Assembly: GCF_008705135.1 (NCBI RefSeq)
Contig: NZ_CP023694.1
Span: 248,001-312,000, forward strand
Reading direction: 5' to 3'
From: Streptomyces coeruleorubidus
GTDB lineage: Bacteria; Actinomycetota; Actinomycetes; Streptomycetales; Streptomycetaceae
DNA length: 64,000 bases
This document shows, one piece after another, positions 32,186-44,061 of the stretch. Every line of letters starts with the position of its first letter. The stretch's first letter is position 1. A program made the position numbers and the translations under genes. The notes beneath the pieces are model-generated. The model searched no databases. It was not told where the DNA came from and saw only the letters and a list, made by a program, of their open reading frames with translations.

Positions 32186-33229
32186 TCAGCCAGGGGGCTG
32201 GGAGGGGAGAGCTCCGGGGCTGGTGCGATCGGCCTTGGCAGCGTCGGCGAGGGCCGCGGCAGCGGCCTGCGCTGCCTGCGCCGTGTCGTCGGCGGCCTGG
32301 GCATCCATGTCGTCCGTGGGCTTCTCACGGGTGGCCGGCGACGGGGGCAGTGCCTCGCTGAAGGCGCGGGACACCCCCTGGAGTGCGGAGGTGACCTCAC
32401 TGGGGATCACCCAGAACGTGCTGCCCGCGCCCTGCGCCAGTTGGGGCAGCGTCTGGAGGTACTGCCAGGCGAGCAGCTTGGGGTCGGGGTCGTTGCGGTG
32501 CACTGCCTGGAACACCTCGTCGATGGCCCGGGACTGGCCCTCCGCCTGGAGGATCGCGGCAGTGCGGTTGCCCTCCGCGCGCAGAACGGCGGCCTGCTTG
32601 TCGCCTTCGGCGGTGAGGATCTGCGACTGACGCTGCCCTTCGGCCCCGAGGATCGCGGCTCGCTTGTCCCGCTCGGCTCGCATCTGCTTCTGCATCGCGT
32701 CCTTGATGGACTGCGGAGGGTCGATGGCCTTGATCTCCACCCGGTTGACCCTCAGCCCCCACTTGCCGGTGGCCTCGTCCAGGACGCCGCGGAGCTGGCT
32801 GTTGATGGTGTCGCGCGAAGTGAGCGTCTTCTCCAGGTCCATGGATCCCACGACATTGCGCAACGTGGTGACGGTCAGCTGCTCGACCGCCTGAAGGAAA
32901 TTCGCGATCTCGTAGAAGGCCGCTCGCGGATCGGTGACCTGGAAATAGAGGACGGTGTCGATCTCGACGACCAGATTGTCCTCGGTGATGACCGGCTGCG
33001 GTTTGAAGGAAACGACCTGTTCCCGGAGGTCGATCACCGGATGAACCCGGTCGATGTACGGAATGACGAGACTGAGGCCGGGATTCAGGGTCCGGTGGTA
33101 GCGGCCGAGTCGCTCGACATTACGAGCACGGGCCTGGGGAACGATACGGACCGCCCGCACCACGGTGAAAACCGCGAACAGCGCGACGATCAGGCCGGCA
33201 ATCAAGAACGCCGAGGCTTCCATGGTCAT
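32186..33229 (-). CDS. SPFH/band-7 (stomatin-like) membrane protein
   Basis: Protein of 347 residues. An N-terminal membrane helix (about 4-24) is followed by the SPFH domain (ARNVERLGRYHRTLNPGLSLVIPYIDRVHPVIDLREQVV, seen in pieces) and a long charged coiled coil with repeats ILGAEGQRQSQILTAEGDKQ. It ends in an Ala-rich tail. It should oligomerise at the membrane and organise microdomains. The start overlaps the stop of the NfeD gene by ATGA, the classic NfeD-stomatin operon. Confidence 0.92.
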   Translation of the reverse strand: MTMEASAFLIAGLIVALFAVFTVVRAVRIVPQARARNVERLGRYHRTLNPGLSLVIPYIDRVHPVIDLREQVVSFKPQPVITEDNLVVEIDTVLYFQVTDPRAAFYEIANFLQAVEQLTVTTLRNVVGSMDLEKTLTSRDTINSQLRGVLDEATGKWGLRVNRVEIKAIDPPQSIKDAMQKQMRAERDKRAAILGAEGQRQSQILTAEGDKQAAVLRAEGNRTAAILQAEGQSRAIDEVFQAVHRNDPDPKLLAWQYLQTLPQLAQGAGSTFWVIPSEVTSALQGVSRAFSEALPPSPATREKPTDDMDAQAADDTAQAAQAAAAALADAAKADRTSPGALPSQPPG

Positions 33230-33660
33230 CAGTCCCGTGGGTAGACGATGGCGGTGGCGCCACTGATCTCTATGACGTCGACGGTCTTTCCGGCGGGAAT
33301 CACCAGCGTCTCGTCCAAGGCGCGGGCCGTCCACTCCTCACCGTCGATACGAACCCTGCCGCCCAGGCCCGTCACCTCCGAGACGACATAGGCACCCTTG
33401 CCGACCAGGGCGTCCACGCCGAACCGTGCCGCTTGGGGCTTGAGCACGTGGCGCAGCGCGACGGGACGCAGGAACAGCAGGGTGACTGTTGCCACGGCGG
33501 TGAAGACCAGGAACTGGAAAGGCAAGGGCAGTCCGACCGCGGCGGAACCCGCCGTGACCAACGCGGCCGCACTCAGCATCCCCAGCGCAGCGGTCAGGGT
33601 GAAGATCTCCGCCACGGCCAATACGCCCGCGATGATCAACCAGATCAGCCAGGGATCCAT
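33229..33660 (-). CDS. NfeD-family membrane protein
   Basis: Short NfeD of 143 residues, lacking the protease domain of long forms. Three membrane helices lie within residues 1-70 and an OB-fold at about 80-143 (LVGKGAYVVSEVTGLGGRV, then VDVIEISGATAIVYPRD). NfeD and SPFH proteins act together in membrane microdomains. First gene of the pair; the adjacent SPFH gene starts in its stop codon. Confidence 0.9.
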   Translation of the reverse strand: MDPWLIWLIIAGVLAVAEIFTLTAALGMLSAAALVTAGSAAVGLPLPFQFLVFTAVATVTLLFLRPVALRHVLKPQAARFGVDALVGKGAYVVSEVTGLGGRVRIDGEEWTARALDETLVIPAGKTVDVIEISGATAIVYPRD

Positions 33661-33773
33661 CGCGCGCCCCCTCTCAGCGGTACGGCCCCGGAAGGGTCTT
33701 TTGCGTCCGTTTTACCCACAACGCGAAGATCCTTACCCCAGGCAGACGTCACAGACTTGCCGGACTGGAGCCG

Positions 33774-34223
33774 TTGAGGGTGGTGCTGGGCCTGGCGGTG
33801 CTCGCCGGGATCGGTTTCACTGTTGCCCCGCTGACCGGCGGGGAAGAGGAGACACGCGATGACGACGCCGACCGGAGCCCCGACATCTACCAGCGGACCG
33901 GCCCTGGTTTCGCCGGCGTCACGGGCGACGGCCGACATGGCCCGCGCCGGCTCATGAACGGCGCCGGGTCGCTGCTGCCCGTGGTCGTCGTGGTCGCCGC
34001 GCTGATGATCAGGGCCGCGATCGGCGAGCTGCGCCGGCCGGGCAGCGTCCGTCGGCAGTGGGCGAGCGCGACGAGCGGGCCTGCCCTGGCCGCCGGGCTC
34101 GTGGCGGCCGTGGCCGTCGCGGTGACGGGCTGGTCACAGGCCGGGCCGGTGGCCTTGGCATGGGCAGCGCTGGCCGGCGCGCTCGTCGCGTTCCTCGTGG
34201 GCCGTCCGGCGAACAGGCCCTGA
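33774..34223 (+). CDS. Small membrane protein whose start resembles an NhaA fragment
   Basis: Open frame of 149 codons starting at TTG 33774. The first 20 residues (LRVVLGLAVLAGIGFTVAPL) look like the conserved NhaA Na+/H+ antiporter helix ending in LAGIGFTV, followed by an unrelated polar stretch. From an internal ATG at 33954 comes a plausible small protein of 89 residues with three hydrophobic segments (SLLPVVVVVAALMIRAAI, GPALAAGLVAAVAVAVTGW, GPVALAWAALAGALVAFLVG). The simplest reading is an nhaA remnant fused by chance to a small membrane gene starting at 33954. Function unknown. Confidence 0.5.
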   Translation: MRVVLGLAVLAGIGFTVAPLTGGEEETRDDDADRSPDIYQRTGPGFAGVTGDGRHGPRRLMNGAGSLLPVVVVVAALMIRAAIGELRRPGSVRRQWASATSGPALAAGLVAAVAVAVTGWSQAGPVALAWAALAGALVAFLVGRPANRP

Positions 34224-34535
34224 CACCCCGCCCTCAGACCGCGGCGATGCCCCCGCGCGCCATGCTGCACGATCCGGCCCGGGCCGCGCATTGCCGGTTC
34301 CCGGCAGTGTTCATGGGGGTCCGCACACCGGGGCCCATCGAGAAGACGTCAAGGCGGTCCGGTGCATCGGGAACCTGACGATCCGTCGGCGAGGCCGGCG
34401 TCGAGTCGGCATCAGTAGCGCCACGACCCGCTGTCGACGGCCGGGAAACGCCAAGATCGACAACTGGTCAAGCCTGAGCCGGGCTGCGAGGATGAAGGCC
34501 GGAGGCGCACGTACCAGTCTCACCAGGAGGTACCC
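34224..34535. other. Gap upstream of dhaK
   Basis: No gene seen. It should contain the dhaKLM promoter, but I could not point to a confident -35/-10 pair. A strong ribosome site (AGGAGG) lies at the right edge. Confidence 0.5.
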
Positions 34536-35528
34536 GTGAAGATGCTGATCAACGTCCCGGAGACCGTGGTCGCGGACGCGCTGCGCGGTCTGGCGGCTGC
34601 CCACCCGGAGCTGACCGTGGACGTGGAGAACCGGGTGATCGTGCGGCGGGACGCTCCCGTGGCCGGGAAAGTGGGGCTGGTCTCGGGCGGTGGTTCGGGG
34701 CACGAGCCGCTGCACGGGGGGTTCGTAGGGCCCGGCATGCTGTCGGCGGCCTGTCCCGGCGAGGTGTTCACCTCCCCGGTGCCCGACCAGATGCTGCGCG
34801 CGGCCGCCGCCGTGGACAGCGGGGCCGGGGTGCTGTTCATCGTGAAGAACTACACCGGTGACGTGCTCAACTTCGACATGGCCGCCGAGCTGGCCGAGGA
34901 CGAGGGCATCCAGGTCGCGAAGGTGCTGGTCAACGACGACGTGGCGGTGACCGACAGTCTTTACACGGCGGGGCGGCGCGGTACCGGCGCGACCCTGTTC
35001 GTGGAGAAGATCGCGGGTGCCGCCGCCGACGAGGGCATGCCGCTGGAGCGGGTGGAGGCCATCGCCCGGCAGGTCAACGAGAACTCCCGCAGTTTCGGTG
35101 TCGCGCTGAGCGCGTGCAGCACACCGGCCAAGGGCAGCCCCACCTTCGATCTGCCCCCCGGCGAGCTGGAGTTGGGCATCGGCATCCACGGCGAACCCGG
35201 CCGGGAGCGGCGGGCGATGATGACGTCCGGCGAGATCGCCGAGGCCGCCGTCGAGGCGGTGGTGGAGGACCTGAAGCCGCGCAATCCGGTGCTGGTCCTC
35301 GTCAACGGCATGGGCGCGACGCCCCTGCTAGAGCTGTACGGCTTCAACGCCGAGGTGCACCGGGTGCTCGCCGCCCGAGGCGTCCCCGTCGCCCGCGTTC
35401 TCGTGGGCAACTACGTCACCTCCCTGGACATGGCGGGCGCCTCCCTCACCCTGTGCCAGGTCGACGAGGAGATGCTGCGGCTGTGGGACGCGCCGGTGAA
35501 GACGCCGGGTCTGCGCTGGGGCGTGTGA
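34536..35528 (+). CDS. dhaK: Dihydroxyacetone kinase subunit DhaK
   Basis: Substrate-binding subunit (330 residues) of PTS-type dihydroxyacetone kinase. The conserved GLVSGGGSGHEPLH (about 47-60) shapes the binding site, and His218 in GIGIHGEPG is the residue that forms the covalent hemiaminal with dihydroxyacetone. NYTGDVLNFD is also typical. GTG start with AGGAGG five bases upstream. First gene of dhaK-dhaL-dhaM, which converts dihydroxyacetone to its phosphate using phosphoenolpyruvate through the PTS. Confidence 0.95.
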   Translation: MKMLINVPETVVADALRGLAAAHPELTVDVENRVIVRRDAPVAGKVGLVSGGGSGHEPLHGGFVGPGMLSAACPGEVFTSPVPDQMLRAAAAVDSGAGVLFIVKNYTGDVLNFDMAAELAEDEGIQVAKVLVNDDVAVTDSLYTAGRRGTGATLFVEKIAGAAADEGMPLERVEAIARQVNENSRSFGVALSACSTPAKGSPTFDLPPGELELGIGIHGEPGRERRAMMTSGEIAEAAVEAVVEDLKPRNPVLVLVNGMGATPLLELYGFNAEVHRVLAARGVPVARVLVGNYVTSLDMAGASLTLCQVDEEMLRLWDAPVKTPGLRWGV

Positions 35529-35577
35529 CGCGGAAGGGGTAGAGGATCACCACGTACCTACCAGGCAAGGAGACCCA

Positions 35578-36177
35578 GTGCTCGACGCCGATTTCTTCCG
35601 CCGTTGGATGACGGTGACCGCCGCGTCCGTGGACCGCGAGGCGGAACGGCTCACCGCCCTCGACTCCCCCATCGGGGACGCGGACCACGGCAGCAACCTC
35701 CATCGAGGGTTCACGGCCGTGACGGCGGCCCTGGAGAAGGAGGCTCCCGGCACGCCCGGCGGGGTCCTGACCCTGGCCGGGCGCCAGCTGATCTCGACGG
35801 TCGGCGGCGCCTCGGGGCCGCTGTACGGGACGCTGCTGCGCCGTACCGGCAAGGCGCTCGGGGATGCCGCCGAGGTCAGTGCGGAGCAGCTGGCCGAGGC
35901 GCTGCGGGCCGGGGTGGACGCTGTCATGACCCTCGGCGGTGCGGCCCCGGGCGACAAGACCATGATCGACGCGCTGGTGCCCGCGGTGGACGCGCTGGGC
36001 GACTCGTTCGCGGCGGCCCGGACCGCCGCGGAGGAGGGCGCCGTGGCGACGACGCCGTTGCAGGCGCGCAAGGGCCGGGCCAGCTATCTCGGCGAGCGCA
36101 GCATCGGGCACCAGGACCCGGGCGCCACGTCGGCGGCACTGCTCGTCGCCGGACTCGCGGAGGCCGCCGGTGAGTGA
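35578..36177 (+). CDS. dhaL: Dihydroxyacetone kinase subunit DhaL
   Basis: ADP-binding subunit of 199 residues. The Mg-ADP pocket motif IGDADHGSNLHRG (Asp34, Asp36 and neighbours) and the later TVGGASGPLYGTLL and GDKTMIDAL segments are family hallmarks. In the PTS-type enzyme the bound ADP is a permanent cofactor rephosphorylated by DhaM. GTG start at 35578 with AAGGAG upstream; it overlaps dhaM by 8 bases. Confidence 0.95.
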   Translation: MLDADFFRRWMTVTAASVDREAERLTALDSPIGDADHGSNLHRGFTAVTAALEKEAPGTPGGVLTLAGRQLISTVGGASGPLYGTLLRRTGKALGDAAEVSAEQLAEALRAGVDAVMTLGGAAPGDKTMIDALVPAVDALGDSFAAARTAAEEGAVATTPLQARKGRASYLGERSIGHQDPGATSAALLVAGLAEAAGE

Positions 36178-36580
36178 CGAGCGGCTCGTGGGAATCGTGC
36201 TGGTGTCGCACAGCGCGGAGGTGGCCGCGTCGGTCGCCGAGCTGGCGAAGGGGCTCGCGGGCGGCGGCCCGGCGGTGCCCGTCGCCCCGGCGGGCGGCAC
36301 CGAGGGCGGCGGGCTCGGCACCAGCGCCGAACTGATCGCCGCGGCGGCCGCGTCCGTCGACCGGGGCGCCGGCGTCGCCGTGCTGACCGATCTGGGCAGT
36401 GCGGTGCTGACCGTGAAGGCGCTGCTCGCGGAGGGCGACGAACTCCCGGAGCACACGCGGCTGGTGGACGCTCCGTTCGTGGAGGGAGCCGTGGCCGCGG
36501 TGGTCACGGCGGCCACCGGGGCCGACCTGGCGGCGGTGGAGTCGGCCGCGGCGGAGGCGTACACGTACCGGAAGGTGTGA
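36170..36580 (+). CDS. dhaM: PTS-dependent phosphotransferase subunit DhaM
   Basis: EIIA-mannose-type domain of 136 residues with the phosphorylated His14 in IVLVSHSAEVA and the LTDLGSAVLTVK segment. Unlike E. coli DhaM it has no HPr or EI-like domains, so it must take phosphate from the general HPr of the cell. It passes it to ADP on DhaL. GTG start inside the end of dhaL. Confidence 0.93.
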   Translation: MSDERLVGIVLVSHSAEVAASVAELAKGLAGGGPAVPVAPAGGTEGGGLGTSAELIAAAAASVDRGAGVAVLTDLGSAVLTVKALLAEGDELPEHTRLVDAPFVEGAVAAVVTAATGADLAAVESAAAEAYTYRKV

Positions 36581-36584
36581 GGCG

Positions 36585-36624
36585 GGGGCCGGGCGCGCCG
36601 GAGAACGGCGTGCCCGGCGGCCCC
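36585..36624. terminator. Imperfect GC-rich terminator hairpin
   Basis: Left arm GGGGCCGGGCGCGCCG pairs with right arm CGGCGTGCCCGGCGGCCCC around GAGAA with small bulges. Lies between convergent dhaM and the chitosanase gene. Confidence 0.65.
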
Positions 36625-36667
36625 TCCCGCCACCGGGCAGGTTATCCCTGACGCTCCGTCAAATCGC

Positions 36668-37351
36668 TTACGGGGTACCGACGAACTCCCTCGCCATCTG
36701 CTCCCCCGTCGTCACGGCCGCCGCGTGGTCCTCGATGGGGGACACGCGGGCGTCCTTGAAGACGATGTAGGTGACGCCGGACGGTGTGCCGCCGCCCTGC
36801 GGGTCGGTGCGGATGCCGAGGGCCTTGGCGGTCGCGTAGGAGGCCTCTCCGATGATGTCCTGCGGGCCCGTGTCGCCGACGACCGCGTACTGCACACGAT
36901 TCCGGTGGACGACGGCCACGACCGAACCGCCGCCCACGCCGTGCTCCCGGTAGTCCCAGATGCGGCTCGGGGCGGGCACGACGATGAAGGGGAGGCGTTC
37001 GGCGCTCAGGGGGCGGCCGTCGGACTGCGCGTAGGCGGTGCTGTCGGAGAAGTACGGGTCCGTGCGGCGGTTGCAGCGGGGCCCGGGTCGGCCGTCGCAG
37101 TCGATGTCCATGTCGGCTTTCCAGAACACGGCGTCGCGGGTGCCGCAGACCGGGATGTTCGCGGGTGCGCCGCTGTCGCTGCGGTACCGGCCGCGGGAGA
37201 CCGGAACGCAGTTGCGCACCTTGGCCAGCAGGTCGGCGGCGCTGACGGGGTTCCCGCGCCACGCGATGGGCTGGGGCGTGCCGGCGGGGGGCGTCGTCGG
37301 GGCGAGCAGGGCGGCGCTGGCCGCGGCCAGTGTGAGTGACTGGACACGCAC
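36668..37351 (-). CDS. Secreted GH75-type chitosanase
   Basis: Secreted glycosidase of 227 residues with a Sec signal (SLTLAAASAALLAPTTPPAG). The catalytic-domain landmarks are FWKADMDIDCDGRPGPRCN with the acidic pair Asp in DMDIDCDG, FIVVPAPSRIWDYREHGVGGGS, and VQYAVVGDTGPQDIIGEASY, all typical of fungal-type GH75 chitosanases that also occur in Streptomyces. It cleaves beta-1,4 links in chitosan. Monocistronic. Confidence 0.85.
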   Translation of the reverse strand: MRVQSLTLAAASAALLAPTTPPAGTPQPIAWRGNPVSAADLLAKVRNCVPVSRGRYRSDSGAPANIPVCGTRDAVFWKADMDIDCDGRPGPRCNRRTDPYFSDSTAYAQSDGRPLSAERLPFIVVPAPSRIWDYREHGVGGGSVVAVVHRNRVQYAVVGDTGPQDIIGEASYATAKALGIRTDPQGGGTPSGVTYIVFKDARVSPIEDHAAAVTTGEQMAREFVGTP

Positions 37352-37770
37352 GATAGAGGAGCCTCTCCTGAGGGAACCTGACGGGCACTCAGCACAATCT
37401 GTCCCCGGGGGCGATCACCCGTCCACCGCTGGAGGGCCGGACGGTGCACGGCCCCAACCTCCGACAGGGGCCGGGAGCCTGAGTCCGCGTAAGGACCCAG
37501 GCCTGCCCGGCCACCCGCGCCGGCGCGGGATCTGCGACGACAGCGGTCCGCGCGACAGGCTCGAACTCCCTGGTGTATGCCAGGAGTTCGGCCGTGAGGT
37601 GCTTCAGCATACGTAACTCTCCCGGGTGGTCACGAACGGTGGGAGGTGACGCGCCCCCACACAGGGCTCCTCACAGAGGGATCCCCGCACCCCGCCCTCT
37701 TGATGTGAGCGCGCCCGCCGCGCCATATTGGTCCGGACCATTCCCGAGTGCCGCCCCGGGAGGCAGTGTC
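37352..37770. other. Gap between the chitosanase and FN3 genes
   Basis: Divergent promoter region of about 420 bases. A minus-strand frame (37389-37610) starts with MLKHLTAELLAYTREFEPVA but lacks a known family and codon support is weak. No other gene seen. A good ribosome site GGGAGG lies before 37771. Confidence 0.45.
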
Positions 37771-38757
37771 GTGCGAGGCCTTTCCGCTCTCCCCTTCCAC
37801 CTCCGTCGCCTCGCGTTGTGCGCGGCTCTCGTCCTGGTCGCCTCCTGCGACTGGACCGGCCCGGGCGAGGGGGACGGCGGCGCTCCGCCCGGCGCGCCGA
37901 CGGGCGTCACCGCGGCAGCGGGCACGGCGACGAGCGTGCACGTCATGTGGAACACGACCGCCCGGGCCGATGCCTACGAGGTGTATCGCGGCACCACGAA
38001 GGTCAGGGAAGTGCCGGGCTCTAAGCACATGGTGGACGTCACCAAGCTCCGGCCCTCCACCCTGTATGTCTTCACCGTGCGGGCGCGGAACGCCGAGGGG
38101 CAGCCGGGGCCGCACAGCCAGGCGGTCCGGGCGAGGACACCCGCGGCCGTCGCGGACGACCGCTCCGCACCCTCCCGTCCGTCGGCGCCGCACGGCCGGG
38201 CGGCCGGCAGCCGGGCGGTCCAGCTGTCCTGGGCCCCCGCCACGGACGACCGGGGCGTGGCGTCGTACGACATCCATCAGGGAGACGCGAAGATCCACAG
38301 CGTGGGCGGGTCCCAGACGGCCGCCGTGGTCACGGGGCTGCGGCCCGGCACGGCCTACTCGTTCACCGTCCGGGCCAGGGACGCGGCCGGGAACGTCTCT
38401 CCCGCCACACCTGCCGTCCGTGTCACCACGCCGGGCACGGACGACGGCCGTGCGACGGCCCCCACCGGCTTCCGGGCGACGAGCCACCGCGCGGACGGGG
38501 CGTACCACGTCGACCTGAGCTGGGTGCCGCCGCAGGTCGACGGTGAGGTCACCGAGTACCAGATCCATCTGGACGGCCGGCCCGCCACCTCTCTGGTGTA
38601 CGGCGGGGACGCGCCGCGCGACCGGGCCACGTACAGCTTCTACGCGGGACGGGACGCCGGTGTCAGCCACCGGGTCCGGATACGGGCGATGCTGCCGGAC
38701 GGCACCTGGGGAGGCTTCTCGGCGGAACGGACGGTGACGACGGGCCCGGGCCGCTGA
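37771..38757 (+). CDS. Lipoprotein with three fibronectin type III domains
   Basis: Protein of 328 residues. A lipoprotein signal ends in LVASC, followed by a Gly/Glu-rich spacer and three FN3 repeats at about 38-125, 133-225 and 235-326 (SVHVMWNTTARADAYEVYRG; VQLSWAPATDDRGVASYDIH; VDLSWVPPQVDGEVTEYQIH). FN3 domains in Streptomyces commonly accompany chitin- or polysaccharide-active enzymes; here there is no catalytic domain, so it may be a surface-binding protein. GTG start with GGGAGG upstream. Confidence 0.82.
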   Translation: MRGLSALPFHLRRLALCAALVLVASCDWTGPGEGDGGAPPGAPTGVTAAAGTATSVHVMWNTTARADAYEVYRGTTKVREVPGSKHMVDVTKLRPSTLYVFTVRARNAEGQPGPHSQAVRARTPAAVADDRSAPSRPSAPHGRAAGSRAVQLSWAPATDDRGVASYDIHQGDAKIHSVGGSQTAAVVTGLRPGTAYSFTVRARDAAGNVSPATPAVRVTTPGTDDGRATAPTGFRATSHRADGAYHVDLSWVPPQVDGEVTEYQIHLDGRPATSLVYGGDAPRDRATYSFYAGRDAGVSHRVRIRAMLPDGTWGGFSAERTVTTGPGR

Positions 38758-38927
38758 CGCGCTCCACGGCAGGTCCGGCCGTGGGAACCCGTCACCTGCC
38801 CGGCGGCACCCGGCGTGCGGCCGGGGTCTGTGGCGCTTTGGCTGACCCCTGAGGCAGCACGGGCGTTCCCCGATCCTCGGCGGCGCAAGGGATGTACCGC
38901 CAACCGTGCCGCCGGAGGGCAGTCCAC

Positions 38928-39470
38928 ATGCGCAACTCATCGCCAGTTCTCCGCTCCGGCCTGACCGTGGCAGCCGCCGCCGCGCTGCCCCTCGCCCTGG
39001 CCTCGGTGCCCGCTTCGGCGGGCCCGGGCATCTCCGTGAGCACCACGGGTTCCACGGTGTCGGTCACCACCAGCACGTGCACCCAGATCAACGGCAGCTG
39101 GGGCACCGCCTCACTTCTCACCAGCAGTCAGGGCAGCTTCGCCCAGGGGCGCCAGGTGACCCTGTCGGGGACGTCGACCAGTCAGTCCGCTGCCTGGTCG
39201 AACGTCACCTCGGGGACGTACACCGTCATCGTCATCTGCTCCGACGGCACCACGGCGGGCACACAGTCCGTCGTCGTCTCCCCCGTTCCCTCCCCCACGA
39301 GGTCGCCGTCCCCCTCTCCCTCGCCGTCCCGCGGTGTCATGGGCGGGGCCGGCGGGAGCGCCACGGACTACGGCACCGTCACGCTCGTGGCGGGCGGCAC
39401 GCTGGTCGGGACCGGCCTCCTCGCGACGGCCTGGTACCTGCGCCGGCGCAACAGGCCGTACCGGCTCTGA
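38928..39470 (+). CDS. Surface-anchored Ser/Thr-rich secreted protein
   Basis: Protein of 180 residues: Sec signal (VAAAAALPLALASVPASA), a beta-rich Ser/Thr domain with two cysteines (SVTTSTCTQINGSWG and VIVICSDGTTAG) that may form a disulfide, a Ser-Pro repeat spacer (SPSPSPSPSR), and a C-terminal membrane helix with basic tail (GTLVGTGLLATAWYLRRRNR). There is no LPXTG sortase motif, so anchoring is by the helix. Function unknown; looks like a cell-wall-spanning stalk protein. Confidence 0.78.
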   Translation: MRNSSPVLRSGLTVAAAAALPLALASVPASAGPGISVSTTGSTVSVTTSTCTQINGSWGTASLLTSSQGSFAQGRQVTLSGTSTSQSAAWSNVTSGTYTVIVICSDGTTAGTQSVVVSPVPSPTRSPSPSPSPSRGVMGGAGGSATDYGTVTLVAGGTLVGTGLLATAWYLRRRNRPYRL

Positions 39471-39482
39471 TCCGGTACGCAT

Positions 39483-39524
39483 GGCGGCCCGCCCTCCCGA
39501 AGCGCTCCGGTCGGGCGGGCCGCC
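39483..39524. terminator. Bidirectional terminator hairpin
   Basis: Twelve-base perfect stem GGCGGCCCGCCC / GGGCGGGCCGCC with an 18-base loop between the convergent surface-protein and PadR genes. Confidence 0.85.
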
Positions 39525-39536
39525 GTCATGTCCGGG

Positions 39537-40097
39537 TCAGGCCGGGCGGGTCGCCTCGCCGTCCGGGAGTTCGGCGACGTCGGCCAGGGCGCGCCTGAGC
39601 CACTGGGTCCAGAACGTCTCCAGGTCGATGCCGGCCTGGAGCACCAGATGCCGCAGCCGGTCCTCGGTGCCGTCCCGGCCGGGCGGGAAGTCCCGCTTCT
39701 CGATCTCCTGGTACTCCGCCAGTTGCCGCTCGTGCAGCTCCAGGTGGCGCCGCAGATCGGCCTCCAGACCCGCGGTGCCGACCACGGCCGCCGCCCTCAG
39801 CCGCAGCAGCAGCGCGTCGCGGTGCGGCTTGGGGTCCTGGGAAGCGGCCGTCCAGCGGGCCAGTTCGGCGCGGCCCGCCGGCAGGACCTCGTAGCTCTTC
39901 TTCTGCCCGCGGGTCGGCTGCTCGGCGGGCAGGGCGCGGATGAGGCCGTCGGTCTCCAGCCTTCCCAGCTCGCGATAGATCTGCTGGTGCGTCGCCGACC
40001 AGAAGTACCCGAACGACCGGTCGAACCGGCGGGTCAGCTCCAGCCCGGACGACGGCTTCTCGAGCAGGGCGGTGAGGATCGCGTGCGGGAGTGACAT
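39537..40097 (-). CDS. PadR-family regulator
   Basis: Repressor of 186 residues with an N-terminal winged helix (AILTALLEKPSSGLELTRRFDRSFGYFW, QIYRELGRLETDGLI) and a C-terminal Vir_act_alpha_C helical region (LRRHLELHERQLAEYQEIEKRDF) for dimerisation. It lies 28 bases downstream of the dienoyl-CoA reductase gene on the same strand and is probably its cotranscribed regulator. PadR proteins often sense aromatic acids, but the ligand is not evident. Confidence 0.87.
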   Translation of the reverse strand: MSLPHAILTALLEKPSSGLELTRRFDRSFGYFWSATHQQIYRELGRLETDGLIRALPAEQPTRGQKKSYEVLPAGRAELARWTAASQDPKPHRDALLLRLRAAAVVGTAGLEADLRRHLELHERQLAEYQEIEKRDFPPGRDGTEDRLRHLVLQAGIDLETFWTQWLRRALADVAELPDGEATRPA

Positions 40098-40125
40098 GGC
40101 CTCATCCTAGGGACGCGTTCCCGCA

Positions 40126-43408
<3,283 letters not shown>

Positions 43409-43457
43409 GGGGCGCTCACCAGCTCGTGCGGGGCAGTCACCAGCTCACGAGGGACGT

Positions 43458-43826
43458 TCATCGGCTTTCGAGGCGCACGTGCAGTTCCTTCTCCTGGTCA
43501 CCGGAGACCGTGCTCACGTCCCGCACGGCGAACAGCGAGTCCAGCCTCCTGCGGAACTGCTCGATCGCCCAGTAACCGCCGTGCAGGTCGGCGTCGACGG
43601 AGGACGACAGCCGGCCCGGTCGCGCGCCCTCGTGCGTGTCGGCGACGTCGAACGTGCCGAGCCACACGGTCGGGCGGGTCTCGTGCAGATCCTCCGGTAC
43701 GTCGTCCGCGCACCGGTCGGACTCGAAGCAGGCGCACAGCGTGTCGAACACGATCCGGGCGTCCTGCTTGCTGCACCCGCTGATCTCCACCGAGACGTTG
43801 TGGGGATGCGGTTGCTCACGGTCCAT
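43458..43826 (-). CDS. Conserved hypothetical protein
   Basis: Protein of 122 residues beginning MDREQPHPHNVSVEISGC, chosen because GAGGAG lies about eight bases upstream. It has three Cys in the first half (SGCSKQD, LCACFESDRC) and a C-terminal block DADLHGGYWAIEQFRRRLDSL, then DVSTVSGDQEKELHVRLES. No known domain. Possibly a small alpha/beta regulator; I cannot assign a function. Confidence 0.65.
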   Translation of the reverse strand: MDREQPHPHNVSVEISGCSKQDARIVFDTLCACFESDRCADDVPEDLHETRPTVWLGTFDVADTHEGARPGRLSSSVDADLHGGYWAIEQFRRRLDSLFAVRDVSTVSGDQEKELHVRLESR

Positions 43827-43924
43827 CGTGATCGCTCCTCTCGTGGCGTATCCGCCCCTACCCCAGCAAAGCACCACCTTCTGCCGAGCACTACCGGCGC
43901 TACCCGTGCCGTGATGACGGGTTT

Positions 43925-43994
43925 ACGGAGCGAGCGGCTCCGTGTTGGGAGATGGTGGAGGGTGACGGACGGGGCCTCGGAACGAGCGGCTCCG
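43925..43994. repeat. Two copies of an inverted repeat upstream of the SpoIIE-phosphatase gene
   Basis: ACGGAGCGAGCGGCTCCGT (43925-43943) and CGGAACGAGCGGCTCCG (43978-43994), 52 bases apart, each able to form a hairpin (CGGAGC/GCTCCG in the first). They occupy the promoter and leader of the gene at 44062. Confidence 0.6.
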
Positions 43995-44061
43995 CGCGGT
44001 AGAACATGGGGTGTCGGCACCGTGACGGCGTGCCGCGAGATCGGCGAAGGCGGGGCGTGGG

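Noticed and set aside
37389..37610. Small leftward gene in the chitosanase/FN3 gap
   Set aside because: No family, no ribosome site, and it lies where a divergent promoter is expected; left as part of the gap.
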